DNA from: Onthophagus taurus
Lineage: Eukaryota; Arthropoda; Insecta; Coleoptera; Scarabaeidae
NCBI RefSeq assembly: GCF_036711975.1
Contig: NW_027248945.1
Coordinates: 1 to 64,000, forward strand
Reading direction: 5' to 3'
Length of the DNA stretch: 64,000 nt
Shown here: piece by piece, positions 20,855 through 32,742 of the stretch
Position numbering within the stretch: the first letter of the stretch is position 1
Layout of the letters: every line of letters starts with the position of its first letter
The notes under the pieces: model-generated
The model's database searches: none
The model's input: the letters and a program-made list of their open reading frames with translations, nothing else
Told to the model about the DNA's origin: nothing
Position numbers and translations under genes: made by a program

Positions 20855-21184
20855 ATGTAACAAACCGCCCTGTATATTAAATTGCGTTTTGTATAATTAT
20901 TTTGCTTAAGTCAGCTTTATCGCCTGGTGGTTTGTGGTGGGTAATTTGCTAAAGAAATCGAATCCTCCTATCGAAATTGTGCCTTGAAGCCACCTCCTGA
21001 AGCGTCCGAATCCTGGTGGAAAAGCGTCGTCGTGGCGTAGAATAAGTAAGCATAATTAATTACTATTGTTCTCTTGAAACTCATAACCATCACTAGTATT
21101 TGTATCCATAATTAACGTTCCGTTATCCAAAATTTGTTCAATTAGTTTTTTTTTCTTCTTTAATATTTTAACTTAATTTTTTTG

Positions 21185-21264
21185 GTTGTTTTAATAATAA
21201 TAATAGTTTATTGGCATAAAAGAATACTACAATATAAGTAATACATTAAAATAACTAAGTATAG
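21185..21264 (-). pseudogene. 3' end and tail of the LINE split by the BEL element
   Basis: On the minus strand the sequence ends in ...GCCAATAAACTATTATTATTATT, a polyadenylation signal and (ATT)n tail typical of LINE 3' ends. Its upstream part is on the other side of the BEL insertion, starting at 27715. Confidence 0.65.
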
Positions 21265-21609
21265 TGTTTAAAATTCAATTTATAACTTCAAAATTAATAC
21301 GTTTATTCATTTATTTATTTTAATTTTTGTTTGAGTGTCGAGTGGTGCGTGCGCAGAAATTTCAAAACGTGTAATGTAACTAGTTATGTCTTTCAATAAA
21401 TTCTCTTTTGTGTCCAGCCTTCAAGTGTATCTGTTCTTCCTTGTGAAACGAGTTATTCTTTGTGTAAATTTAAACATTGATTAAAAGAGTAAGACTTAAT
21501 TATAAACTTTAATTTTTTGTCGTTCACTATAAACTTTTTCGAGTTAACGTTAAATAATCTATTTTTATTTTTTTTTTTTAAACAAATTTTCTTGAACTGT
21601 TTTCGAACA
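21265..21609 (+). repeat. 5' LTR of BEL/Pao element
   Basis: 345 bp, TG..CA ends, with an AATAAA near 21396. Identical to the 3' LTR except T versus C near 21517. Confidence 0.95.
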
Positions 21610-21614
21610 TTTTT

Positions 21615-21632
21615 TGGTCCTTCGAGCCGGAT
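21615..21632 (+). other. primer-binding site of BEL/Pao element, complementary to tRNA-Tyr
   Basis: TGGTCCTTCGAGCCGGAT lies five T residues after the 5' LTR. It is complementary to the usual 3' end of animal tRNA-Tyr (...CCGGCTCGAAGGACCA). The tRNA match is from memory of conserved tRNA ends. Confidence 0.7.
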
Positions 21633-21795
21633 CAACTCGCGGATGTGCGTACGGTTTAACTTGCGGACATCTTTTTCGAGTTAGCGGCGATTCTGATTAA
21701 TATTATAGATTATTTATAACTAATTTCTTTCGGTACGGAGTTAATTATTCTAGTTCGGATATTTTCTAACGAGACTTTATTTCTTCGCATTCAAG

Positions 21796-24700
21796 ATGTC
21801 TACTGAAGAAAAAAAGAGAGACATAAACGCGCTTTTCGAGCAACAAAACGACTTTTTCGGTACAATTTCTCGCGTTATCTCCAGCAATCTTAAAAGTCGA
21901 CTTGATCGACTAGAAGTCAGTTGGAATGAATTTTTTAATATTCATAAGAAATTAATCCCTTGTAAAGTCGAATATGCCGATACTATATACTTTTCGGACG
22001 ATCAATTCGCGGTTTGTGAGGAAGCGTATTTGGACGCAAAGACTTTTCTTCTGGAATCTTTACGGTCCTTAAGGGGATCCTCCGCAGCATCTTCGGTTCG
22101 AAGCAGGCAATCGGTGGCACCTTCGGTTGAGAACTGTTCGAGTCCACAACCAATTCAACCAGCAGCTGTACCTTCGTATTCGCGTTCGAGACAACTGCCT
22201 CAAATTAAGCTTCCGGTTTTCGATGGTAGTTACAGTAACTGGCCACAGTTCCGTGATTTGTTTTTCTCAATGGTACATTCCAACGATGATATTTCCAACG
22301 TTGAGAAATTTCATTACCTAAAAATGTGCCTTATTAATGAACCCGCGCAATTACTTAAGAACTTATTAGTTACCAACGACAATTTTCAACGGGCGTGGAC
22401 GTTATTGATAGAACGTTATGAAAATCGTCGCGTTATGGTAGACACACAATTAACGCTATTGTTGTCGGCGCGCTCTCTTAAAACTGAATCAGCTTCTGAG
22501 TTGAAGAAACTTCTCGGGGAAGTTAAAGAAGCATTGGGGGCATTGGAGTCGTTGGGATGTCCGATAAAGTATTGGGATAATATTTTGGTTTATTTGATTG
22601 TTCGCAAGCTCGATTCAGAAACGGCTAAAGATTGGGAAAAGTCCATTAGCAGTTATCGTGACCCTTCAACATTCGAGGAATTTGAGGAATTTCTTGTTCG
22701 TAGGATCTACACCCTTGAAGCGATCGAAAAGCTGCCTGGAAATAATAAAAGAGTTACGCAATCGTTTAATAAAAATTTTAATTTCAAATCTCACAACGCG
22801 TCAGTTCCAACTTCGGGATGTTCGGCTTGCGGAGCTGCTCATTACATTGCCAGTTGCCCAGAGTATTTAACACGGAATGCGTCTCAAAGAACAGATTTAA
22901 TAATCTCACGGGGTCTCTGTTTTAATTGTTTGGGGCCACACTTGTTTAAAAAATGTCGAGTTTCTAAACGGTGTCGGTTCTGTAACAAGCCCCATCATTC
23001 CACCCTTCACGAAGCTCCTCCCGAGGCACGTATATTTAATAATAAAAACACCAATCCACAATCGAACTCTCCAGCGAAACAACTTCCTTCATCAAGCCAT
23101 GTCGTGCATTCTCATCACCTTCAAACTTCGGTGCTCCTTGCCACGGCTTTAGTGCGGATCATCTCGCCCCGCGGAGATTCGTTAATAGTTCGCGCGTTGA
23201 TTGACCAAGGTTCGGAGGTGTCTTTCGTCGGCGAAACATTAGTTCAACAGTTTCATCTTCAACGGCGTTCAGCGAACGTTCCTATAACCGGGATCGGGTC
23301 GAAGCGTACCTGCGTTACCAACGGCGTGGTATCGGTACGGTTGGTTTCGCGACTGAATCCGATCATTTCCTTCGAAGAGGAAACTTTAATTTTACCACAA
23401 TTAACCTCTTATTTGCCTCAAAAGCGTTTTAAACACTTACCGATTGAAATGAGTGACCTGCCTTTAGCGGATCCAGAGTTTACCTCAGAAAGAAAAATCG
23501 ACTTAATACTGGGAGTTCAGTTTTATTCAAAAATAATTCAAAACGGTGTATTAAAGAGCAAAGACGGTCTTTTAATTGCGCAGCAAACTGCCCTCGGTTG
23601 GGTTCTTTCCGGCGTGTTATCTGAACAACCTTCTAATCATTCGAGCTTTTATGGTTTTCAATGTTCCATCGACCGGGAATTCCTCGACGTGATGCAGCGC
23701 TTCTGGAAGCAAGAAGATGATACCGTCAATATTCCGCGTCTTTCATCTGACGAACGCGAGTGTGAAGAGCACTTTACACAAACTCATTCGCGAGATTCGA
23801 ACGGTCGATTTTTAGTACGGTTACCTTTTCGGAAGTCGCCTAATGAGCTCGGAACTTCTTATTCGGTCGCTGTGGGTTCTTTCAACCGAATGGAGTTAAG
23901 GTTCGCGAAAAATGAACAGCTCAAGTTCGAATATAGTAAATTTATGAGCGAGTATCTTTCATTGGGACATATGCGGCATGTTTCTGGGAAATTAACTTTT
24001 CCGAACTATTATTTACCTCACCATGGAGTCGTTCGTGAAACCAGTTCGACCACGCGATTGCGGGTGGTTTTTAACGGGTCCCAACCAACGTCAACGGGAG
24101 TGTCACTAAACGATTGCCTTCATACGGGACCAAAACTCCAAAACGAATTAATAGACGTTTTAATGCGGTGGAGGCGCCACGCGGTAGCTTTTTCGTGCGA
24201 TCTTGAGAAAATGTACCGCCAGATCAAGGTGCATGAGGATGATTTACCATTCCAGAGGATCGTGTGGCGGGAAGACTCTTCGCAAAAGCTTAAGAGCTAC
24301 GAACTCACCACGGTTACGTACGGTCTTTCATGCGCGCCTTACTTGGCAATTCGTTGCCTTCGTCAACTCGCGAACGAACATCATTCTCGTCAACCTCTCG
24401 GCGCGGTGATACTTATCAAAGACACGTATGTTGACGACATTCTTTCCGGAGGGAATGATATTGATGAGGTGCAGGAGGTAATCTTCCAACTAAACCAAGT
24501 GTTAACGGCGGGCGGTTTTAACGCGCATAAGTGGAATTCGAACCGTTCGGAGGCTCTTACATTATTGTCTTCTGATCTCATCGCAGAAACGAGTACCCTA
24601 GACATTGATGATGGTCACTCTCCTCGCGAGCTCGGACTTCTCTGGAATAAAGTAGACGATCAATTTCTATTTAGTTTGAACTTTACGCGCGAAAATTCTG

Positions 24701-26973
24701 TAAAACTTACCAAACGTTCGGTATTATCATTTATTGCGCGGTTATTCGACCCTCTCGGGTGGTTGTCTCCGTTGATAATCACAGCGAAGATTTTCATGTA
24801 AGAATTGTGGACGCGCAAACTCGACTGGGATGAATCTTTACCAAACGACTTGGTTTCGAAGTGGACGTCGTTTCTTGACGATTTTCGCGGTATTCCAACT
24901 ATTCGCGTACCGCGTTGGCTTGGGATGAACAGCGACGTCACTTCCATTGAATTGCATGGTTTCGCGGACGCTTCTAATAACGCGTTTGGAGCAGTCATTT
25001 ACCTTCGTGTAACTAAACCCGGTAAAGTTGTAATTTCGTTAATTGGTTCTAAAACAAAAGTGGCGCCTTTAAAAAGTGTTACTATCCCGCGGCTCGAGTT
25101 ATGCGCGGCTGTTCTTCTGGTGCGGTTGACGAAACGCGTTCTAAGTGTTTTAGACATCCAAGATGTTCCCGTCCATCTGTGGAGTGATTCGACGGTGGTC
25201 CTTTCATGGATATGCAGCCACCCAAGCAGATGGAAGGACTTCGTCCGTAATCGAATAATAGAAATCCAGGAATTACCCGAAGCTCAGTGGTCCTATGTTA
25301 CGAGTCAAGACAACCCTGCTGACCTCGCTTCCAGAGGAGTTCCCGTACATCGACTCCAGCATGATTCGTTTTGGTGGTCAGGACCTTCGTGGTTGTCTCT
25401 ACCTTCGTCCAACTGGCCTTCCGGTCGACCAGCAGCACCATCCGAGGCAAAACGAGAGCAACGTTCTAATCCAATTATTCATACAGCATCTGTCATGTAT
25501 GGCTGGAACCTGAAACATCGATATTCAACGCTTAATAAGCTTCTTCGCGTCACAGCCTGGTGCTTTCGCATTTTCAACAGACTAAAATTTGATTCTGTTA
25601 CAGAAGTTCTTTCACCAAAAGAAATTAACCATGCTCTTATGTTCTGGATACGAGAATGTCAAAAGTTTCATTTCGACGAAGAAGTCGGAACTCTGCAAGA
25701 AGGACGAGTGGTAAAGAATTCAAGTTCGTTGTACCGACTTACTCCATTCCTTGATGGTGAAGGATTTCTTAGAGTGACTGGTCGCCTTAGATTTGCTGCT
25801 CTGGATTGGGACGAGAAGCATCCGATTATATTGCCCAAAGAATCCAGATTAACAACATTAATAATAGACAATCACCATCGGGGCACATTGCACGGAGGGA
25901 CCCAGCTAACCTTGTCGTCAATACGACGTCGTTTTTGGATTGTCGGTGGTCGCGTTCCGATCAGATCCTTCATCCAAAAATGTATGATCAGTGCTAAACA
26001 ACGTACGGAGGCGAGCCAGCAACTTATGGGACAGTTGCCCCCTTCACGTGTCACACCATCCAGACCATTCACCAACACCGGAGTCGACTACGCTGGACCT
26101 TTTCAGCTTCGAACCTTCCGAGGGCGAAGCGGTAAGACTTATAAAGGGTACTTAGTATTGTTTATATGTTTAGCAACATCGGCCATTCACCTCGAAATAG
26201 CGACCGATTATTCAACATCGGGTTTCCTGGCAGCATATAGACGATTTTCCGGTCGTCGAGGTCTCTGTAAATATTTATACAGTGACTGCGGAACGAATCT
26301 GGTTGGCGCCGACCGCGAACTTCGGACAATGTTTTCAGCTGCTTCAAAGGAGTGGAAACACATTGCTGGAATCTTGAGCGACGACGGGACACAATGGAGG
26401 TTTAATCCTCCAGCTGCACCACATTTTGGCGGAAAATGGGAGGCTGGAGTACGATCCGTCAAAACACACCTTAAAAAAATTGTCGGAGCTACCCTGCTTA
26501 CCTACGAGGAGTTCTACACTGTATTAGTTCAAATTGAGGCTGTTTTGAACTCTAGACCTCTTTGTGCAATCTCCGAGGATCCTAGCAATTATGACGTTCT
26601 TACACCAGCTCATTTCTTGATTGGTTCGGCTCTTAATATCGTTCCCGAGCCGTCCCTCTTAGACGAAAATGTATCTCGTCTCTCTCGCTGGCAAGCTCTT
26701 CGACGAATGGTAGAGGATTTCTGGAGAAAATGGGAAAGATTCTACCTTCAATCAATCCAGAACTCGACTAAATGGTTTGATAAACGAAACCTACCAGAGA
26801 TTGGAAGTCTGGTACTCGTCAAGGATGAGCGACTCCCTCCAGCTAACTGGTTGATGGCACGAGTTCTTCAGCTTCACTCCGGTTCCGATGGCAATGTTAG
26901 GATTGCCACAATAAAGACGCCTACTACCACACTAATTCGTCCTATCGCTAAGTTATGTGTACTTCCCTGTTAA
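21796..26973 (+). pseudogene. BEL/Pao Gag-Pol polyprotein with a single in-frame stop
   Basis: One frame of about 1725 codons from ATG 21796 to TAA 26971-26973, broken only by TAA at 24799-24801 (codon 1002), between RT and RNase H. Order by residue: Gag with FDGSYSNWPQF (about 142), zinc knuckles (CSACGAAHYIASC, CFNCLGPH, CRFC; 341-405), aspartic protease (ALIDQGSEVSF, about 467), reverse transcriptase with YVDDILSGG (about 877), RNase H (HGFADAS, LWSDSTVV, NPADLASRG), and integrase with GVDYAGPF, YSDCGTN and the Glu in GGKWEAG (about 1429, 1495, 1546). The integrase zinc finger has KCMIS where CxxC is expected. Everything else looks intact. The proteins of this family make and insert a DNA copy in virus-like particles. 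Confidence 0.9.
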
Positions 26974-27369
26974 AGATTTTGTTTAATTCCCCACAACGAA
27001 GATATATGTTTATATCTATTTTCACTTACTTGCAATTTTGTTGTTTATTTCTCATTTTTGTCGACGGTACATGTTTTCACTTTTCAATTCTTATTTTGAT
27101 ACCGTAATTTTCGTTAACTCTCTGTTCAAATTCGATTCAATGCTTTGTTTAACTGTCAAATGAATTGTGTCCCTTTGCGTTTACTCTTTCGATTTCGGTA
27201 ACCCTTTTTGTACACATTTTGTAAGTCCATGTGGACAGTTAGACGAAAGGTCGCGATTTATTTCTTATATAGAATTCTTTATTTTCATTTCACAAAGTTA
27301 TCTGTTTTGACGTTACCGCTTTTCATATCGTTTTCTTTATTGCCGACATGCTCGGCAAGGCGGGCGGAA
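26974..27369 (+). other. BEL/Pao 3' untranslated region and polypurine-like tract
   Basis: AT-rich non-coding stretch between the pol stop and the 3' LTR. The purine-rich run AAGGCGGGCGGAA abuts the LTR and is the likely polypurine tract. Confidence 0.6.
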
Positions 27370-27714
27370 TGTTTAAAATTCAATTTATAACTTCAAAATT
27401 AATACGTTTATTCATTTATTTATTTTAATTTTTGTTTGAGTGTCGAGTGGTGCGTGCGCAGAAATTTCAAAACGTGTAATGTAACTAGTTATGTCTTTCA
27501 ATAAATTCTCTTTTGTGTCCAGCCTTCAAGTGTATCTGTTCTTCCTTGTGAAACGAGTTATTCTTTGTGTAAATTTAAACATTGATTAAAAGAGTAAGAC
27601 TTAATTATAAACTTTAATTTTCTGTCGTTCACTATAAACTTTTTCGAGTTAACGTTAAATAATCTATTTTTATTTTTTTTTTTTAAACAAATTTTCTTGA
27701 ACTGTTTTCGAACA
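27370..27714 (+). repeat. 3' LTR of BEL/Pao element
   Basis: 345 bp, same ends as the 5' LTR. Followed by the target duplication TATAG. Confidence 0.95.
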
Positions 27715-28520
27715 TATAGAGTTTGCCAAAGGGTATTTCCATCAGTAAGCCAAATTATGGCACCCTGGTGTTCCTGGAAATCCCATACACAGAAAAAAAG
27801 AAATATATAAAAAAAACAAAATAAAGTAATAACAAATCAAAATTAAATTCAACCTGAAACAATTATCGTGGCCGATAAGTAAAAAACGAAAAAAATATAA
27901 AAAATGAAGAGCCTAAACAAATAAAAATTAATAAATGTCCCTAACAAACTAAAAAGAAAATATATATATATATATATATACACTAATTCCAGTTGAAGGT
28001 AGAACGACGCGCTAGTCATTAAGCAATTTAAGACGCAGAGACTCTTTAAAAGTGCGAAACGATGGTTGAGCAAAAAGCAGACTGTACTTATTCAAAATAC
28101 ATGCCGCGTTATAACTAAAAGACCTCTTGAACAATTGGGTACGGTGACGAGGAATATCGATGAGGTCCTTACGCCGTACAAGGTGGTAGCTTACTTGACA
28201 CAACTTTATAAAGAAAACAACCAAAATGTAACTGACGACGACTTGACATACTCAGCCACTTCAACTCCCCCAGCTTATACGATACTCTCTGACGTCGGCG
28301 TATACCAAATATAAAACGAATACAAGAATTGTGAACTACCTGAATACGTCGCGCATCATCGGTCAACAGGCAGTGGCCGTAAATTGTGTCACAGTATATA
28401 AAGTTGGATAAAATTACGATATTAATTAGACTCGCAAAGATTCTTTTTAATATCGGCGTTCAAGACTTGCCTATGAGCAAACAGCATTTTCAATTTTGCG
28501 TAAGCACGCCTGATCAGTTT
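27715..28520 (-). pseudogene. LINE (CR1/Jockey type) ORF2 C-terminus and 3'UTR
   Basis: The minus strand encodes the thumb/C-terminal region after the RT: RAYAKLKMLFAHRQ, FIYCDTIYGHCL, DDARRIQVVHNSCIRFIFG, ELKWLSMSSRRQLH, and then, after a frameshift, DIPRHRTQLFKRSFSY ending with TGA near 28012. These are typical of LINE RT C-termini. The 3'UTR continues to 27715, is interrupted by the BEL element, and ends at 21185. The 5' side is truncated at about 28520. A (TA)n run lies at about 27960-27980. Confidence 0.75.
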
Positions 28521-28679
28521 ATTTTTCTATTTTTTTTTTATATTTTATTTTTCTTAATTTGATTATTAATATTTTTTATATAAATTCCTGTTTCGTATTA
28601 TTTCAATTTCAACACAAGGGCTACGATCCTCCCTCCTTTTACTCATTAACTTCTTAAACCGTTCGGCCAAGTACGTAAC
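28521..28679. other. T-rich DNA, no gene
   Basis: Nothing recognisable apart from long T runs. Confidence 0.4.
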
Positions 28680-28925
28680 TTGCCTGGTGGCAGCATCTCA
28701 AAAATCTTCTATAATTTTTTCTCTCTTTCTGTAAGTACACGCTACCGTACTTCTTTCATTCTCCGTCCGCATAACGTTGGTGGCGGTGTTCCTTTTACCC
28801 CGTCCACGTTACATTGGCGGCAGCACCCGTTACATTGGTGGCGGCGGTCCCTTTCCGCCGCCTACATTACATTGGTGGCGGTGGTGTTCTTCCCCGTCTA
28901 CATTACAGCAGGAGGAACAATCAAT
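28680..28925 (+). repeat. GC-rich imperfect tandem repeat TACATTGGTGGCGGTGG
   Basis: Units of about 35-50 bp repeat a core such as TTACATTGGTGGCGG followed by a TTCCCCGTC-type spacer, at about 28770, 28810, 28830 and 28870. The same TTGGTGGC word often follows LTR ends in insect Gypsy elements, so this may be an amplified LTR/PBS junction. The 106-residue plus-strand frame across it is a repeat translation. Confidence 0.45.
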
Positions 28926-29294
28926 GTTGTAAACTACGTTAGACTTGACCTGTGTAGAAGTTGGGTCTTTCAAGTTAGAGAAGAAGTTATTAATTTTTAG
29001 GTGTGCTACTGCTAAGTAATCAGAGCGGAAATTCCCTAAACAAGGCTAACTCGACTAACTCAGGAGTAAGGTCCTCAATGTAAGTTATTTATATACAATA
29101 CTTCAGCATAACCAAACACAGTACATAACTTATTTTAAAAAATTACAAACTAAATCTACATATATTTTGAAAAACATGTAAATGTAAACGATTATCTTTA
29201 TCGAAGGAATCGAAGGGATGAATCGAATCCTAACCATTTAACGACCACTTTATTCTTTATTCTCTTTCACACTTTTTTAACAAGATATACATCA

Positions 29295-29457
29295 GGTGGG
29301 AGGAAAGAATAACAGAAGTTGGGAAGAAGAGAGGGAAGACTAGCAGATATAAAAGAATTAGCGAGGAACCGGAGGGAGTGGAAGAGGTGGATGGAGGAAT
29401 AGGAAAAAGATTTATCCGACGCCATTAGGCATAAGGATCAGGAGAAGAAGAAGAACT
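29295..29457 (+). pseudogene. 3' end of a LINE RT C-terminus
   Basis: A short frame reads GRLADIKELARNRREWKRW, one stop, then EKDLSDAIRHKDQEKKK, followed by a GAA-rich tail. ELA.NRREWK is a common end motif of LINE reverse transcriptases of RTE type. Heavily 5'-truncated. Confidence 0.5.
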
Positions 29458-29804
29458 TCAAATTCATGAAAACTCCTTTAATAGGTTGTCCATTCATATC
29501 TTCTAATAAATAAGAAATTGAATTCGTAATTTGTATTAAGTAACAGAGCTCCAATCATAGTTACTGGTGAATAGACTGTTTTTTATGAGACCTTTTTATT
29601 TGATTAGAACTCTTTAAATAAAGGGCTCTCATTAAAGAAGAGATCTGTTTAATACCTATAAATTGATATACGCGATTCGCTAATTTCAGCCATGTATGAG
29701 CCCGGAAAAAGGGTGGAGTGCTGTCGTCGTAAGGATACAAACAAACAAAATTATGTGTTCAAGAAATACATTTATTAGTATTTTCATTTATATGTTCGTA
29801 TTGA

Positions 29805-31560
29805 ATTAGCATTGTGCCAATGTGGCAAGGGCGAAAATTACAATAAATAAGCGTAACATCACTACATCGATAAGTTTTGTTAAAAATAATGTTTACACCT
29901 TTCCTCAACTACTTTTAGTGATATCAAATAAAATCAAGTTTCGGATAATCACCACTTCAACTTGATAGCAATATGATGAATAAAATTTTATTAAATGCGA
30001 ATTTCGTTAACTCTGACGATATTAACAGAAACAAGTACTAAACATTATTAAAAATTAATGGTGTATTTTAAATAGAATGCGACTAACTATGTATTTTCTT
30101 TTAATACAATAAAAATTCTTGTGTTATAGCACAGTATATATAACAGACAGTACTCTCACTCAGTGGCGGCACGTTTGATGTGGAGAATTGATTTTCAATT
30201 ACCTCGAAGCCATTATGCTGGCATAAAACACAACAGGTCCGCATTAAAAACATTTAAAACGGCGAAAATATTAAATTAAAAAAGTTATTCGCAATTAAAT
30301 TTCTGAACTGATAAAAACATTAGTTATTGAGTTATATACTATATAACTAATAACGTCATTATTTATAATGTTTGATATTTTATTTTAATCTTTACACTTA
30401 TCGTTACGGCTCTGCACAAAAACAAACCTCACAGACACACTATCGATTAGCAAGATTTAAACCAGCGTAATGAGGGCTGCGCATGTCTTCCCGCTAAACC
30501 GACTGTCTGTTATATATATACTGTGGTTATAGTATTCATAATTAGTTTAACTTTGCCTTCTATAAACATATTATAGAAGATTGCGGCTCCGTTATTTCGA
30601 TAAGGTTTTATTCTGCGTGAGTAAAGCTCTATAAGGAAATATACCCTTCAATACCCTAAAAGCTTTCTAATGATGATGTGCCTAGTAAAAGATAATTTAC
30701 TGTCTATAACAAGATTTAAATTAATATAATTTCTGCAACACCAACTTATTTTGGCTATCAACATTTATAAATACTGGTCGCTCCGTAGCACATTTACGCT
30801 ACGATTTACAAAGCGATGACCAGATAACCTGATAACATTTTCTTTTAAACTTAACTTATCTTACTGCAATATCTGATTTTGTTTTTAAGACATGATTTTT
30901 TTATTCTCATTGTTTTGAATGATCGTTCAAATAAGCAGAGTTGAAATCAAAAAAATGCAACTGTTGAGGGTTTTCGTTGTTACCTTTCGGCAATTAAACA
31001 ACGTTTATATAAATAACAGGAAATATTCACATCTTAAATTATTATTTATTATTAATCAAGTAAACGTTAAATCAATACAAAATGGAATTTAAAAGTGAAT
31101 GGTGGATTACAACACAACAAAGAGATTTATAGAAATTAAGAAATAATTTCAGGCACACTAAAACTAGATTAAATTTGCTTTAAAATCAATTTTGTCTCAT
31201 TGCAATATCTCACAGACGTGATTTCTCTCCCGTTTTCTTCTAGCGCATAAGGTTGGTAGCATTGTCTCTCTCCAGGAATTTTATTGATTTTTATACGCTC
31301 CAATCGTACGCTCGTACAATCTGACAATGAGTGACGCGCTACTGAATTCGCGGCCTGTAATTTCTAACTTTATTATTTTTTTTTGGAAAAACTAAGCCTC
31401 AGAATCAAAAATTAAAAAATATGGGGTCAATCAATTTTAAAAAACTTTCGAATGAGCCAATAAAAAAAAATACTTAACGGCCCTATTGTCTTGTATTGGT
31501 ATTGTAATATAATAAGTACCGGATAAGTCCCATCGGTTGTGGTATTGGTTTTTTTGATGC
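29805..31560 (+). repeat. unknown dispersed repeat, copy A
   Basis: Blocks match inverted sequence at 54750-61927: 29805-30120 with 61428-61927, 30533-30900 with 60360-60735, 31110-31205 with 54890-54975, and 31490-31545 with 54755-54835. No protein was recognised in either copy. A block at 31380-31490 also recurs at 54085-54195 but in a different order, so it may be a separate repeat. Copy A carries its own MITE (30130-30525), which copy B lacks. Confidence 0.65.
30130..30525. mobile_element. 396-bp MITE with TIR CACAGTATATATAACAGACAG
   Basis: The ends are inverted repeats of about 22 bp (CACAGTATATATAACAGACAG at left, CTGTCTGTTATATATATACTGTG at right). The 7-bp duplication GTTATAG is at 30123-30129 and 30526-30532. 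The empty site is visible in copy B of the host repeat (near 61428-61436), which has the sequence once. CA..TG ends with a 7-8 bp TSD suggest a P-type or hAT-type non-autonomous element. No ORF. Confidence 0.85.
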
Positions 31561-32100
31561 CTAAATTTTAAGAGAGAATCCCCAAATTCGATATGTACTT
31601 GGCCAGGTGGTGATCATGTTAAATAAATTTTTTATTACACGGTTTCCGAATAATTTGCAATAATGTTTAAAAGACCAAATTTATGGTTTTATTTTTTAAC
31701 GATTCTTATACGATAATATATACGATAATAACTTATTCTTATTGGATCGTGAAAAAGATGGCGTGCTGTCGAAGCGTGTTTGGTCGTCGCTCCCATTCAA
31801 ACTGTTATTTTATACAGTTACTGCAAGTGAACTTAGCCGAAATTGTGTAAACTTTTATCGTGAAGTGAATAATATCGTCTTGTTCGCGATCAGTATTTCG
31901 AAAGTCTTGAGGTGATAAGTTTTACTTTTAGTTTATTTTCGTGATCTCGCCATTTCTTGGAGTCCGATAAAAACTAGTTTTCGGGTATACATCACATACA
32001 GCTTCGAGGTCAATGTCCCAAAGCATCAATCCAGCCACAGAACAGATATACATATAGAAGAAGCACCAACTACATGTTAAAATCAGAGCAACACATTTTA
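31561..32100. other. no gene recognised
   Basis: Mixed-composition DNA. The 64-residue minus-strand frame at 31928-32122 has no recognisable domain. Confidence 0.35.
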
Positions 32101-32490
32101 CCCCCACTTTTGCATGGCACAACTAGGCTCGAAATTTGAACTGGTCAACTCTATTATTACTTTTTTTATTTAAAAAAATCAGAAATAAAACACAAATTTA
32201 AAAGTGAACTGCTTTTTTATTGATAGTAAGAGCAAATATAACAAAAATATACGTATTTTCAATAAAAATAATAATTTTAACAAGCTTTTAAAGTTGCATA
32301 CAAACTATTTTTTAGATTCAAATTTGTTTTAAAGACAAAAATATATGAAAATGATTAAAAAAAGTTTACAATAAACGTATATTAATTTAAACATAAAAAT
32401 TTACTCTTATACAGAAAACAATTTTATAAAATAAATTTTCATTTAAAAATTTTTTTAAATTCAAACTGTTGTAAAGGAAAATGTGTCTAT

Positions 32491-32734
32491 TGTTGCGAAC
32501 CAAGGGGTTCTTACTGGGAAGAAGAAGAGGATTTGCAAGTTAAACCAAAAGCTTCCTTGACGAACTTCTTTTATTTCATGTTTTTCCGTTGGGAACAACT
32601 TACATTCTGTTTTACAATTTGAAAACAAGTGGACAATCACGTACGACTAGGCGATATCGTATTACCGCTCGTCAGCGTAAAAAATAGAAAATGAAATGAA
32701 ATTAATTAAAAAATAAATTGGTCGGTTTATAACA
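32491..32734 (-). repeat. 3' LTR of errantivirus-like element
   Basis: 244 bp. On the plus strand it starts TGTTGCGAACC and ends GGTTTATAACA. Env ends just inside it. Confidence 0.93.
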
Positions 32735-32742
32735 CCTTCCCC

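Larger units (their letters stand above)
21265..27714 (+). mobile_element. BEL/Pao LTR retrotransposon, complete, young
   Basis: 6450-bp element with two 345-bp LTRs (21265-21609 and 27370-27714) starting TGTTTAAAATTC and ending TTTTCGAACA. By eye the LTRs differ at one base. The 5-bp duplication TATAG lies at 21260-21264 and 27715-27719. One long plus-strand polyprotein frame (21796-26973) fills the inside. No env. It sits in a LINE 3'UTR. LTR near-identity indicates recent insertion. Confidence 0.95.
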
